Source: Scedosporium boydii (taxonomy: Eukaryota > Ascomycota > Sordariomycetes > Microascales > Microascaceae). Taken from it: a DNA stretch of 51,778 nt. Of this stretch, positions 21,467 through 31,791 are shown one piece after another (within the stretch, counting starts at the first letter, position 1; each line of letters opens with the position of its first letter). Location: the NCBI GenBank assembly GCA_002221725.1, contig NJFT01000266.1, forward strand, positions 1 through 51,778, given 5' to 3'. Below the pieces are notes generated by a model. That model was not told the DNA's origin, did not search any database, and saw nothing but the letters and a program-made list of their open reading frames with translations. Both the position numbers and the translations under genes were made by a program.

Positions 21467-23341
21467 TTACAACATCACAACACCGATGCCGCTCAGCTTC
21501 TCTTCATCAGGACGGTTAGTCTTAGTGACGCCTCCGCTGATCGGCGCGGTCCTGTAGTTGAATAGGTAGTAGTGTAGGTTTCCGTCACCGCCGCCGAAGT
21601 GGTGCTCGTTGAGCACAAGAGGGTTCTCCATGAGAGTCAGGGCGTTGTACACGTCAAACTTCAGCTTCTTGGCGAAAATGAGGGCCTCGTGCATCAGCTC
21701 GTTGAGCCTCTTCTTGAGCGCGGCCTTGTCGGCGTTCTCCGTCAGGCCGGTTTCGGTGGCGTAGTAGAAGTGGTACGCTGCACGGAGAAGCTTGTGTTTG
21801 TTGTGGTTGATGACTGAGGAATCCAGGCCGTAGAAGGAGAAGAAGTCTGTGATCTTGCCGTTGTCATCCTATAAAGTAGAACTGCTGTTAAAAGACAAAT
21901 TTCTCTCAGAAAGAGATAGACCGGGAAAGACAGCTCTCCCCAGCTGACTGTGGCCAGCCGCCTAAACTCACCTCAACAACGTAGGCCCAGACCACCCTCT
22001 CCTCACGATCCTGAGTCGTCGAGACGAACCAGTGGATAAACTCCTCCTTCGTATACTCGGGGGCCATGTCGAAGCGTTCAAGGTAGCGTGTGAGAAGGGA
22101 TAGAACCGCATCCACATCATCGGCCCTAATCTCGCGAACACCCTTGAGCTTCCCGTGGTCAGGCAGCTGGTATCTCTTAATTTGCTGCGAAGGTTTGCTG
22201 CCGGGAGGAAGGGGGCTGAAGCCGATTTCGTAGAGCTTCTGCCAGTCGAGGGCGCGGTGATAGTATCGACACGTGCTTACGGGGGTCGGCAGGATGTTGC
22301 CGCCGGTGTAGAGACCTTGCCAGATTCCGTTGAGGTTGCTTCGACGCGTAACTTCCTTGATCATAACAGGCGCAAGTCTCTTGTTTCGAAGTTTCTTGTG
22401 GACGACTAAGAAGTTGACTTCGGAGACTGTGATAACGGCCTTGCGTACTCGGATGTCGACAGGGATGGCGGAGATGAAAGCGACGAGCCTTCGGGACTGG
22501 GACGCGCGTACGCCGATGTGGTAGTCAGGCTTCCAGCCAGGCGCCAACATTGCCCTGCAATAAGAAACAGAGTTGCCTATTAGCAAATCGATTTTGATTC
22601 GAATCGAAGCGGTTTTCCGAGAAAGATGACGTACCATTTGAGGATGCTCATAGAGTAGTTGAACCGCAGCATAGCCGTGTCATCCTCGACGTAGTGGCCC
22701 TCCAAAAGGTCATGAACCTCCTTAATCTCGTCCTCATTCGTGAGATCCATGGTAACCCACTCGAAACCATCCGGCAAAGGATCTGGCTGTTTGGCAACAT
22801 CATCCAACGTCTTTACCTGCATCGGGCCTTCCTCGCTGATCTTCTCGCCAAACTTGGGCACGGGCTGGGTCTTCCAGAACTTGAAAGCGCCCATGTCCTT
22901 GACGGCTCCACGGCCCGAGGGCATGCCAGTCAAAAGGTCATGTATGCTCATCTTTTGAAGCATCTCCATCACGTTTTGCCTGGTAGGCTCCTTGCTGCCG
23001 CCAGCGGTGATCTCGTTGTTCAGGGCGGGATTCATACTCCACAGCTGCTTAAGCTGCGAATCCGTCAAGCTCGAGACTAGCTTCTGGGCTGTCTCGGCGC
23101 CGACCTTATCGGACTCCTCCTCGGCGGACGCAGCAGCGGCCTTCTTCTTCTTGGACTTCTTCTTCTTCTTTTTCTTACCTCCAGAGCTGGCCTCAGCCGC
23201 TGGCGTGCCCTCGGCACCGGCTTCTTCCTCGTCTTCTTCCTCGCCTTCGGACTCGTTCACAACCTCGGGTTCCTTGCCCTTCGAGGCGGCGGGATCGGCG
23301 GCGCCGGAAGGCGAGGGTTCGTTATCCTTCGCGGGAGGCAT
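21467..23341 (-). CDS. nmt1: Glycylpeptide N-tetradecanoyltransferase (N-myristoyltransferase)
   Basis: This enzyme transfers myristate from myristoyl-CoA to N-terminal glycine of proteins, in the cytosol and on ribosomes. The exons on the minus strand are 23341-22635, 22554-21972 and 21868-21467, giving 563 residues. The N-terminal 75 residues are low-complexity with an acidic block, then a Lys-rich block ([14 protein letters not shown]) of the kind used for ribosome association. Family motifs follow: [36 protein letters not shown] and, across the first splice, [17 protein letters not shown]. Then come [19 protein letters not shown] (CoA-binding/oxyanion region), [10 protein letters not shown] and TCRYYHRAL. 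The C-terminal half has [20 protein letters not shown] and ends IGVVML, matching the usual C-terminus whose carboxylate is catalytic. Length is as expected for filamentous fungi. The gene is essential in fungi studied. Confidence 0.97.
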
Positions 23342-24556
23342 GATTCACGTGAGTTCCCTCCGCCAATTGAGGGGGATACACAGCTTTCGGTTTCGGGTCG
23401 TCGAGGGTGGTGAAAAATGGCAGGAGGGGAGGGGATCCGCTTGACAGTCGAAGATCGTCGCAAGCTGGTCGCAGTTCGAATATTGTTGGGAGCGGAATGG
23501 GGCGAATATTTTACTACCCCTCTCGCTTAAATTTGTCCACCGGAGCTGGCTGCCTGTGGACAAATACGTGCGTGAGAAGTTGCTTCTTCCAGGATCGAAG
23601 TTGTGGGTGTGTGCGAACGTTTGCCAGAAGCTTCAAACAGAATCGCACACGGCAAACAGTGGACGGGGAAATGCGAATGCGGGGCAAACTCTAGTGGGGC
23701 AAATCAATCACTTCAATTGATCCAAGCCCATCGTAGGCACTAGAAATAATGTGGAAGGGCAGTGGAGTTCAGTTGCCTGATAGACACCGGACACCTAGTC
23801 CAGATACAAGGTACAAGGTACAATGGATCAATCAATTTCGAATGTTTCGAATGTCACGATTGCTGGCAACGTCACCAAAGTGTGAGAGGACAGTTGTCCC
23901 CCAGCAACCTTGATAGGCAGCAGGATTGATCTGAGGGAAATGTTCGGGATCCTCTTCAAGAGGCATTCTCTCCAGTCGATCGAAGGCACATTAACCATCA
24001 AGGTCAAGGAAGTGGAAGTCGATGTACATCTAGTAAGGACAAGATCGACCCAGGTCCCGTCGTGATCTAAGCCTAGGGAGCTAGAATCAGGTCGCCATTT
24101 ATGCATGTACTGACAATACGTGATACATGGGGTGCAGATAATGGCTTGGGCTGGGCCATTCGTCGATCTTCATCGCCCGGGCAGATCTGGCCAGGCATTG
24201 GTGTTTACTAACCGGACTGGATGCAGAATTTTAACCTTGCTGCTTTTAATATCTGAGTCCAATTCGGTATCACATACAGTATTTAAACGGGTATTAATGA
24301 TTTTTACCAACCAAATTATTCGGACTATTTCAAGGTAGATGGCTTCTTTCTATATCATTAAACTGTGTTACTCAAGGTGATGCGATTCAGCCTCGAAGGG
24401 GGTACTGGCAAGCCTCGTCTGAAAAGGGGGGTTCGTGTTTGTAGTTGATTCAGGCTTGCCACTGGTAGTCGAGCCGTGTTTTGCAAGGTCAATACTTGTT
24501 TCCATCCGTCTGTCGAGGGTTGGCTCCAAGTTGTTATTCGAATCCATCTCCATTTC
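23342..24556. other. Intergenic stretch with small tandem microduplications
   Basis: It lies upstream of N-myristoyltransferase and downstream of the ABHD12-like gene, both minus strand. Several tiny tandem duplications sit together near 23811-23852 (ACAAGGT twice, ATCA twice, TTTCGAATG twice). No convincing gene, RNA or mobile element was seen. Confidence 0.5.
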
Positions 24557-26067
24557 CTATTCCTCGTCGAATGACCTCATGACCGCGAGCAAGGTGGGGG
24601 CGAACTTCATAATGCGATTATGGCCTGCCCAACGTCTCAACGTTAGTTCGCTGCTCGCAGGACCTTAGGATATAAGACACCTACCCCCATGTGGAAATTG
24701 CTCTTGGAGAATAACAATGTTGGGCTCTGCTGTCCATATCCTCCGGAAAGCGCCCTTCTCCCACTTGGTCGTGCCGTTCTCTTTCTTTGACTCAAACTCT
24801 AAGGGATCAAGACCATCGGGCAGGGTGGCACTGGCTGCAGTTCGGAAGAGCTTGTCGCTCTCATGGCACGGAATGTCCATGTCGTTCTGCGCGTGTATGA
24901 AGGTAAGCCTTAGGCGGGTTTTGGTCCGCTTCACTACGCGCGCAAGTCGATCCTCCGAAGGCCATTTCTCGTAGATGAGGGCCTGTAGACACCTAGATGT
25001 AAGAGGAACCCATGAGAACGGCCCAAATACGGGAACGTATCCGGAGATTCGGTATCCAGTCAGCATGGTCGGAAGCTTGCTGAATCCGGCAATAAGGATT
25101 ATGCCGGCGAACTCGAGGTCATCATCCGCACATAACTCTGCAACGCCGCTCGCTACGGCAGTGCCTAGACTCTGACCGAAAAGGACGATCCTCTCGGAGG
25201 GTACCCCGGCCGCCTTCATCACCCATTCAACGGCCGTCAAGGCATCGAGAATAATGCCCTTCTCGGTCGGACTGCCCGAAGAGCGTCCGAATCCACGATA
25301 GTCTATGGCAAGGACGTGGTAAGATGTGGTGTCCGTAAGAGAATGGTAGGTATCCGTCCTCCATCCATTAGCGATATGCCCGGCATTCTGGGGTTGTTAG
25401 TACCAGATACCACTTTCCGCTTTCCCCTGGAATCTCATACATCCACTTACACCATGAACTGGGTATCGTCGGGTTAGTATGAGATCGCTGAGGATATGAA
25501 GGGGGCCAGAGAGGCAGTTCACAGGACGGATCGAACCGAGGTACGCTTACAATAAATGATGACTTTGGCATTGGGATCATCCTTTAACAGTCGGAAGGAG
25601 GCAGTCTTCGTGATATCCTTACAGACACCGGGCTCTCTAGATGATGCAATCTCTTCTTCATGCTTTGCATAAAGAGGTAGGGGCAAAACATGCCACGCAT
25701 ATATCTTCTCTCCATCTGGGGTGGAGAGATAGAACGGAGTTACTTGATTTCCTTTTCGGCCAGGTGTTAATAACAACAAGTACCAAACGTTCGTTTCAGT
25801 ACTAGCAATCCTTACGAGCGAATCCCCATTTTTCGGGCTTATCAACGTTGTCCCACAGGAGTGTATTGAAGATATGGGCATACACAAAGCTAGTTTCTAC
25901 AGTGAGCTCATGGGTAATGGTGAAAGATGAGGCGAGAAGGGATATATCACTGACAGTCTCTGAAAATATGGAATGGCGCCGATGAGGAGGAATAAAAAGT
26001 ACAAGCCGAGAGGCACCGCGAGGGCGATACCGGCAGTTTGGCCAGCGTCCGCCCAGGATACGCACAT
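24557..26067 (-). CDS. ABHD12-like membrane-anchored alpha/beta hydrolase
   Basis: This is a serine hydrolase of about 388 residues, similar in layout to ABHD12-type lysophospholipases and monoacylglycerol lipases. I read six minus-strand exons: 26067-25955, 25889-25816, 25751-25551, 25458-25451, 25387-24685 and 24624-24557, totalling 389 codons. Residues about 11-35 form one membrane helix (IALAVPLGLYFLFLLIGAIP). Splicing then gives YAHIFNTLLWDN, KPEKWGFARNQVTPFYL and DGEKIYAWHVLPLPLY. The fourth exon is only 8 nt and, with one base from exon 3, encodes Phe-His-Gly of the oxyanion motif FHGNAGH. The nucleophile elbow is GQSLG (Ser about 205), preceded by YRGFGRSSGSPTEKG. The likely acid is in HAQNDMDIP, and the catalytic His is in FPHGGHN, reached only across the last intron. 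It probably acts on lipids at the ER or another endomembrane; this is inferred from the family. Confidence 0.9.
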
Positions 26068-26896
26068 CTCGAGTCTATTTCGGTCTCTTGCTCGAAACGT
26101 AAGGACGAAGCATCAATGTATGAAGTAGGTTAATTCCGTCATCTTTCTTTCCAGGGGCAGCCAGGCACAATCACATGGAGCATGGGATTTGATGAGCTCG
26201 GTGAGCCTTAGTCAGCCCACATCGGGACCTCCTCTGGCCCCTTGGTGGAATTTGAACTTCTTGTTGGAAGCATTGGCATCGAGCCATTTCAAATTCTTGG
26301 ACTGATTAGATTCAACTACTAGTAGGCCCCCATCTTTGAATAGAAGCATAACTCCTTATCTACGCTTTTTTAGCTCACGATTGGGAAGACCGAAGTTTTG
26401 CTTCAGACATCGTCGATCTACAGTGCCAATTCCAGTGCTCGGCTGTTCCCGTATTCCCTCCAGGCAAGGTTACGTAATTGTCAACGACACTCCTTGTTGA
26501 AAGGGAATCCCCACAAGAGCAAGACCAACCAAAGCTGACATTTTGGTGGATTTCCGGTATTATGTAATACAGCCACTCATTTACCACCTTCCAAGACACT
26601 TCAGCGCGCATCCCATCCCGCGACTTTGTACAAATCCAGCCCAGACAACATCTCATTAGCTCGATCTCTTTCACTCTTGTCGCACTTGCATTTTCCTCCT
26701 TGCACATCTCGACCCTGCCCGACCGAGCCGCCATTTTCATACCACCATCTCACAACCTTGCGGCCTCCAGAATCCCATAATGATTCGACCTGCTTCGCCT
26801 TCGCAATAATCGTTTCTGTACAGCCAACACCCTCGTGACACAGGGCTGATTTTGTGATTATCAATTTGTACAGCGGCTTCTTCGATACATTCGGCC
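26068..26896. promoter_or_regulatory. Divergent intergenic region upstream of swc3 and the ABHD12-like gene
   Basis: It contains both 5' flanks. A pyrimidine-rich stretch at about 26650-26710 precedes the swc3 ATG. Open frames on both strands overlap and show no domain. No repeat or RNA gene was recognised. Confidence 0.45.
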
Positions 26897-29103
26897 ATGG
26901 AGAGAAAGAGAAAGCTCCCTGCGAGGGCCGCGGCGAGGAGCGATCTAGCCTCCAAGAAGCGTACTGTAACGCCGCCAGAGAAGGAGGCCTCTGCAACACC
27001 CGCCCCCGAACCGACCCCTGCTGAGGAGCCACCCCAGCTTCCCAAGTCAATCCAGCCAGGCAAACCGCTGCCTACGGTGGAAGCTGCGCAGCCCCAAAAT
27101 TTATCCAGCAAGGAATTCCAATCAATTCAGGAAAGGTTAGTAGTGGACTGGGACTGCCTATACATTTTTTTGTTACAAGTGCTGTTAGGCTTCCTCGCCT
27201 TCGTGCTCGTGTTGCTAACTCGGACGCTAGTGGTGTGATGGCCGAGTCCTTACGGCGTTCGCGACACAAGTGGATGACCGAATTCATCTTCGAGAAGTAC
27301 TGGACGAAGCCTACGAAGCGAAAGGGCGTGATCAATGAGGACCCGAAGAATCCCCCGAAGGATAGCATGATGAAGCTTGGCCAGGTCACGATAACCATTG
27401 AGCCACATATTTTCGACGCTACTCTCTATGCCGTGAAGGATCCCAAGCCTCCTGCTCCCCCGTCTTCTACGGTGCGACCAGTCCTTCAATATGGCCCTCC
27501 AGGCGGCTCATTACCCCCGAAATCCGCGAAGACCTCTGCTACAGCTCCGAAACCTTCCCCAGCTGCAAAACAGTTATCTGCTACGACTACCCCTCGATCC
27601 ACGAACAACGATTCGACTGCTCCTTCAGCTCCAGGTGGTTCGATAGTCTCCGCGTCCTCCAAGCCGCACCCCGCTCACTCCCCCTCTCCATCCATCACAG
27701 CTGTCTCGGGCGGCCCTGCTCTCGCCCCAACCGATGCTAGGCCAGCTGCCCTAGCTCCCCTCCCCAGAACCTCGAATTCTCCTGCAGTCGCTCCTCAACA
27801 AACCGCGTCCACGCCCCGTTACCAGCAGTCTCCAACACCTACCGGTTTTGTGTCCGGCTCTACTCCCAAACCAGCGGCTGCCCCTCCACCACCTCCTGGG
27901 CCAGCGAACAATGCCGTCATTGCTACACTAGCAGAGCGTGCGACTTCTGACGATAATCTTAGAGAGCTCATGAAGAGAGTCGCCGAGGGGAAAGCCAGTA
28001 AGGCTGAGCTTGCCCAATTCCAAAGAGTTATCGATCAGATTCACGAGGAACATAGCAGGAAAGAAGCGCAGCCTCCTCCGTCAGCCGATAAGTTGTTTGT
28101 TGACGGGAGGACGGTGAAGTACTTTGCTGAGGAGGTCAAGACTATACTGCAAATTGTCCTCGCATCCAATCCTCAACAGAGGTCGAGCAATCTACGACCG
28201 CCTGCCGGAAGCGACACGTTAATCGTGATGCTTGTGCAAGCGGCTCTTGATGATGCACCCTTGAAGGCAACAATTCAGCGAATCGCAAATGGCAAGCCGG
28301 AATATAATGACGCCACGACGCTCAAGTCCGCATTGGACAACTTACATAAGAAGCTCATGCTAGATAAGTTGAAGAAGGAGCAGAAGCCGATTCCAAGCTC
28401 TCCCATACCAACATCTAGTAGCAACCCCGCTAGCGGATCGCGGGCTTCTCCGGCGGCAGGGGGTCAATCCCAGGCCCCACAACAAGCCTTGCGATCCAAG
28501 GGTCCTCCTCCAGCCCCGAAACCAGACATTTCTGCAATCGTCGTGGAATTCGCTGGTGGTAATGGAGATCGATACTTGTTCCCCAAGTTCAGCATTCTAG
28601 AGTACCGTGGGACTCAGCAAGTTGTTGCTTCCTTCCTGCTGGTGCGCAAGAGCAGCCGACTTGAATACGGCGGAGATCGTGAGCTCGATTACTACGAGCC
28701 CATTACTGTCCGACTATTCGCGGCATCCGGCCGCCACTTGGAGAACCTCGCACGCGTGGTAGCGCCCCGCGAAGAAGTGGTTCGCTACATGGACGACGTA
28801 ATGTCGAACATGACGCGCGCACAGTATATACTCCTTGCCTGGCGCCTGTTGCGCGAGCGAGCAGGCGAGAAGGGAGATGGCGCGGAGGAAATAAACGGCG
28901 AGGCTAACGGAGCAGCCTCGAAGGAAGCCGAAGGCCAAGTTATCACCGCCTCCTTAAAACCGGCGGTTCTCTGGACTGCGAAGACTCAGGGCAGCAAGAG
29001 TTCGTCTATGGAAAAGAACAAGTTCAGTTCAGCCGAGGATGAGGAAGCAGAGCAATACCAAAAGCTCATCCGGTCGGCTGTTCCCAGTGATGTTGAGGCG
29101 TAA
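26897..29103 (+). CDS. swc3: SWR1 chromatin-remodelling complex subunit Swc3
   Basis: Swc3 is a nuclear subunit of the SWR1 complex, which exchanges H2A for H2A.Z. The exons are 26897-27135 and 27231-29103, with a 95-nt intron containing GCTAAC, giving 703 residues. Across the splice the conserved N-terminal block reads SGVMAESLRRSRHKWM, then FEKYWTKPTKRKG, NPPKDSMMKLGQVTITIEPH and YAVKDPK, the hallmark of fungal Swc3. A long Pro/Ser/Ala-rich linker follows. Next are helical repeats (LAERATSDDNLRELMKRVAE and a related later segment) and a C-terminal domain with IVVEFAGGNGDRYLFPKF, ILEYRG, and YILLAWRLLRERA. The length is normal for filamentous fungi; the yeast protein is slightly shorter. The N-terminus is basic with a possible nuclear signal (RKRKLP). 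No oddity seen. Confidence 0.93.
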
Positions 29104-29526
29104 ATAGCATGCGCGATATACCCAATTCCTTCCGAAGCATGTTCACAATGGTGTTTTGAAGTCTCATTCTCTGTTACCTCTTTTTCACTTCTATTCTCGT
29201 TTTACTTTTTCATTTCCTTTTTACTTTTGGACCTCAAAATTCTTTCAGAAGGGTTGGTCACGCATTCATTCCATGCGGTACTGGCGAAACATGGGGGAGT
29301 TTTTTTCATCAAATGTCTTGGCGACTATCCATAGCGTACAAAACAATCGGTGCGAGTCCCAAACAGGGGAACATCTTGGCCTTAGAGTCGGGGGGTTTTT
29401 AACGGGTTTGGGTGGCTCGCTTTCAAGGGAGGTCCTTGATTTTCAGGTGTTATTTTCACTAGGGGCTTCAGGGTTTGACTTTGGGCGGAAATATGATGAT
29501 GGTTTCTGATGGTAGAAAGCTGCACG
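29104..29526. other. 3' flank of swc3, nothing recognised
   Basis: T-rich stretches near 29175-29230 probably belong to the swc3 3' untranslated region. An open frame at 29156-29509 is low-complexity and is not called. Confidence 0.5.
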
Positions 29527-29861
29527 TTATGAACTTAGTTTCCTTTTGGGTCTGTATGACCGGGTTTTTGCTTCGATCTCGCCATCTTTGTTTGTGATTT
29601 GTCCTTTTCCTGTCGTATGGCTGTTGGACTCTGGGAATGGACAGACTATGTCCTGTTCGCGTTGAGCGAGAGCAATGATAGAGAAAGAACTAACCTCTTA
29701 ACGTAACTTAGATCATCGGTCAGGCGGTTCCAAAGCGGGGTGTTTGTCCCATCCGAGTCCCGGAGATGTGGGAAGGTTTTCCCCTCCGAATACAGACACC
29801 GATTTAGGAAGTCAACGGCATATTTACGCACATCGGGAAGAGCTAGCCCGTCTGGCGCCAT
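29527..29861 (-). CDS. Tentative small two-exon gene, unknown protein
   Basis: On the minus strand, ATG 29861 sits in good context (AAAATGGCG) and opens a 55-codon exon (29861-29695) with protein-like composition: LPDVRKYAVDFLNRCLY, then FPHLRDSD and TPLWNRLTDDLSYVK. A GTTAGT donor at 29694 and a CAG acceptor at 29621 remove 74 nt in phase. They join a second exon (29620-29527) rich in Lys and Arg (RPKRKLSS) that ends in TAA. The result is 86 residues with no signal peptide or recognised domain. I do not recognise any relative. It could equally be the remains of a larger gene, or chance. A 50-nt inverted repeat lies just upstream, in what would be its leader. Confidence 0.3.
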
Positions 29862-29870
29862 TTTAGCTCA

Positions 29871-29921
29871 CGGCGCTACCTTTTACTCCTGGTTTAACAC
29901 GGAACGAGCTGGCTAGCGCCG
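29871..29921. repeat. Inverted repeat, 8-bp arms with 35-nt loop
   Basis: CGGCGCTA at 29871-29878 is the exact reverse complement of TAGCGCCG at 29914-29921. It lies 10-60 nt upstream of the tentative minus-strand ATG at 29861. Confidence 0.75.
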
Positions 29922-31166
29922 GAGCAGGTTTCAACTCCTAGTTGAGTCTCGGCCGGGTAACATGTGAAGAGGGGGATTGTGAAGGATCCAATACAACGGG
30001 AGGAGACCCTTAGAAGAACAGGGTCTCTTTGCATCGAGAACGTTCTCTGAATATTCTTGCGGCGAATAGTGAGGAAATTCCAGCAATGCCTGAAAGTTAA
30101 GAAATCGACACCAAACCTTGTCAAATGGCGTTTGATGATCACGGAGGGACCCTGGTATTATACATGGCTTCGTTTAACCATTCTTTCTCCGAATTTTTAT
30201 TTCGCCTTGTTCAGGGAGGTCGTTGACAACTTTCCAGTTACATAGTTGACGAGATGTGGGTTTCATGGATAGGGAGGCAGCGATTCGGAATGTTGATGTT
30301 GGACGGATTCCCGCGACGGACACTTGTGCTTCGAACGACGCTCAGTTTCTTCCTTGTGACGCTTCTTCTTCCGAGAGTGATTATCGTCAGTGAACATGAC
30401 CCGGATTAATTATAAAAGGCGCCGTTTCCTCCTCCCTCGTCCATAGCCCTTCGAGACGTCTTTTGCTCAACGAAATCCGGCAAGCTTGCCTTCTCGTCGG
30501 CCACCATCCCAACACCCATTCGAGTCATTCCCCATGGGCCTTTGGTTCCTCTTTCATAAGCAGCCACGATGTCGAATAGCTACGGGACTGAACCGGACTA
30601 GCTTACGCGTCCTACCATCGCGCCACAACAAGGAACGAATCCGTCCAAAGCCAATTTTCAGTCAAAGGTTACGTCGGATGGGCTAGGGTGGTTCCCGAAT
30701 TTCTGTCAGTCGGCCCGCCCCCATTCGCCTGATGCCGGTCCGAAGGAACAGATTCCCCTTTGCCGCAAGAAGGTGGTGTGAACAGCCCAAACAGCCTTTC
30801 ATCGGCGAGAAGGAAAACCTGTCAAGCGCGTCTGTGGGCTGGTTCCGGCGGCTGTGGCGTGTGTGACACCAGAACCTGGCCGAAGTTTCGGTCCAGAACT
30901 ATACCCTCCTGAGTCGGCGAGTTAAGATTATCTAGGGGTTCATATGGAAATCCCTACGTTATCTTACGTATAAACCGACTCTAAGCAGAGTTCATACTAC
31001 GATTCAACATGAGGAGAGACATCAGATGTAAACGAACAACGGCTCGGTGACACTCCATGCCGGTAGAGTCTCTCCTGACCGTACCATCTCAACGAAGTGA
31101 GGTGAACTATGAAAGTTGTCCTCATGCGTAGCCATATCCAACTTATTCATCCACAGGTCATCGGTC

Positions 31167-31174
31167 TATTTAAG
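31167..31174 (+). promoter_or_regulatory. Candidate TATA box of the His-rich protein gene
   Basis: TATTTAAG is flanked by GGTCT and AGACC arms and lies about 165 nt before the ATG at 31336. A leader of about 130 nt would be normal for a fungal secreted-protein gene. Confidence 0.4.
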
Positions 31175-31335
31175 ACCCGCTAACCTCCAGGGTCGATGGG
31201 GAAAGGACTCTTCCCTAGATTATCACGCTTGCACTCTCCTTGGCACTCCGTTCAACAGAGCACACTCCTTTTTATCTTTGGCCCCAGAGCATACACACAC
31301 AAGCATCCCGACTCTTTCACACACCACCATCCACC

Positions 31336-31791
31336 ATGAAGTTTGCCCCCGCCCTCCTCGGCCTTCTCATGGCCGTCGGCCAGGTCGCTGCCGCCCCTGC
31401 CGAGAACGCCGCCATCGCTGCCCGCAGTGAGGCCGAGTACGACCTCAAGCTCCAGGAGCCCAACGTCCTCGGCAGGCGTGAGCTCGAGGAAGCCGCTGAG
31501 ATGGTGAAGCGCAGTGACGACGATGACAAGAACAACCACGACCACAAGCACAGGGGCAAGCATGACCACAAGCACCACGGCCACCACGACCACAAGCATC
31601 ACGGCCACCATGAGCACCACGGTCACCACCACCACTGGCACCACCACATCAAGCACAAGCACCACAAGCACCACGGCCACCACGATTTCGGTCATCACCA
31701 CCATCACCATAACCACAAGCATCACGGCCACGTCCACCACAAGCACGATGGTCATCACCACCACGACCACGGCAAGGACGACAAGTGGTAA
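31336..31791 (+). CDS. Secreted histidine-rich proprotein, probable metal binder
   Basis: A single exon encodes 151 residues. The start (CACCATGAAG) is followed by a clear signal peptide, with cleavage likely after about residue 20 (GQVAAA). A short acidic propeptide ends in Lys-Arg at 58-59, a typical Kex2 site; the mature part would start SDDDDKNN. The remaining about 92 residues are roughly half His, in HHGHHDHKHHGHH-like runs with Asp, Lys and Gly, and contain no Cys. Such composition binds Zn, Ni or Cu strongly and is pH-sensitive. A role in extracellular metal capture, wall binding or host interaction is inference. The repeat is coded by CAC/CAT codons, and the antisense strand is therefore open too; that long antisense frame is an artefact. 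There is no known family I can name with confidence. Confidence 0.85.
   Translation: MKFAPALLGLLMAVGQVAAAPAENAAIAARSEAEYDLKLQEPNVLGRRELEEAAEMVKRSDDDDKNNHDHKHRGKHDHKHHGHHDHKHHGHHEHHGHHHHWHHHIKHKHHKHHGHHDFGHHHHHHNHKHHGHVHHKHDGHHHHDHGKDDKW

Larger units (their letters stand above)
29862..31335. other. Intergenic stretch upstream of the His-rich protein gene
   Basis: It contains an 8-bp inverted repeat (29871-29921), a TATAAAA near 30410 with no gene clearly attached, and a TATTTAA at 31167-31174 that suits the downstream gene. A degenerate tRNA-like patch near 30581-30628 was considered and rejected. No coding region was recognised. Confidence 0.45.

Noticed and set aside
30581..30628. tRNA-like patch on the minus strand with words close to A and B boxes
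   Set aside because: The two boxes are only about 20 nt apart, no anticodon arm fits, and the T-arm stem is imperfect. It is not a tRNA; at best a chance match.
31543..31780. His-codon repeats as a CRISPR-like or satellite array
   Set aside because: Unit length is irregular and the frame is kept throughout; it is coding low-complexity sequence in a eukaryote.
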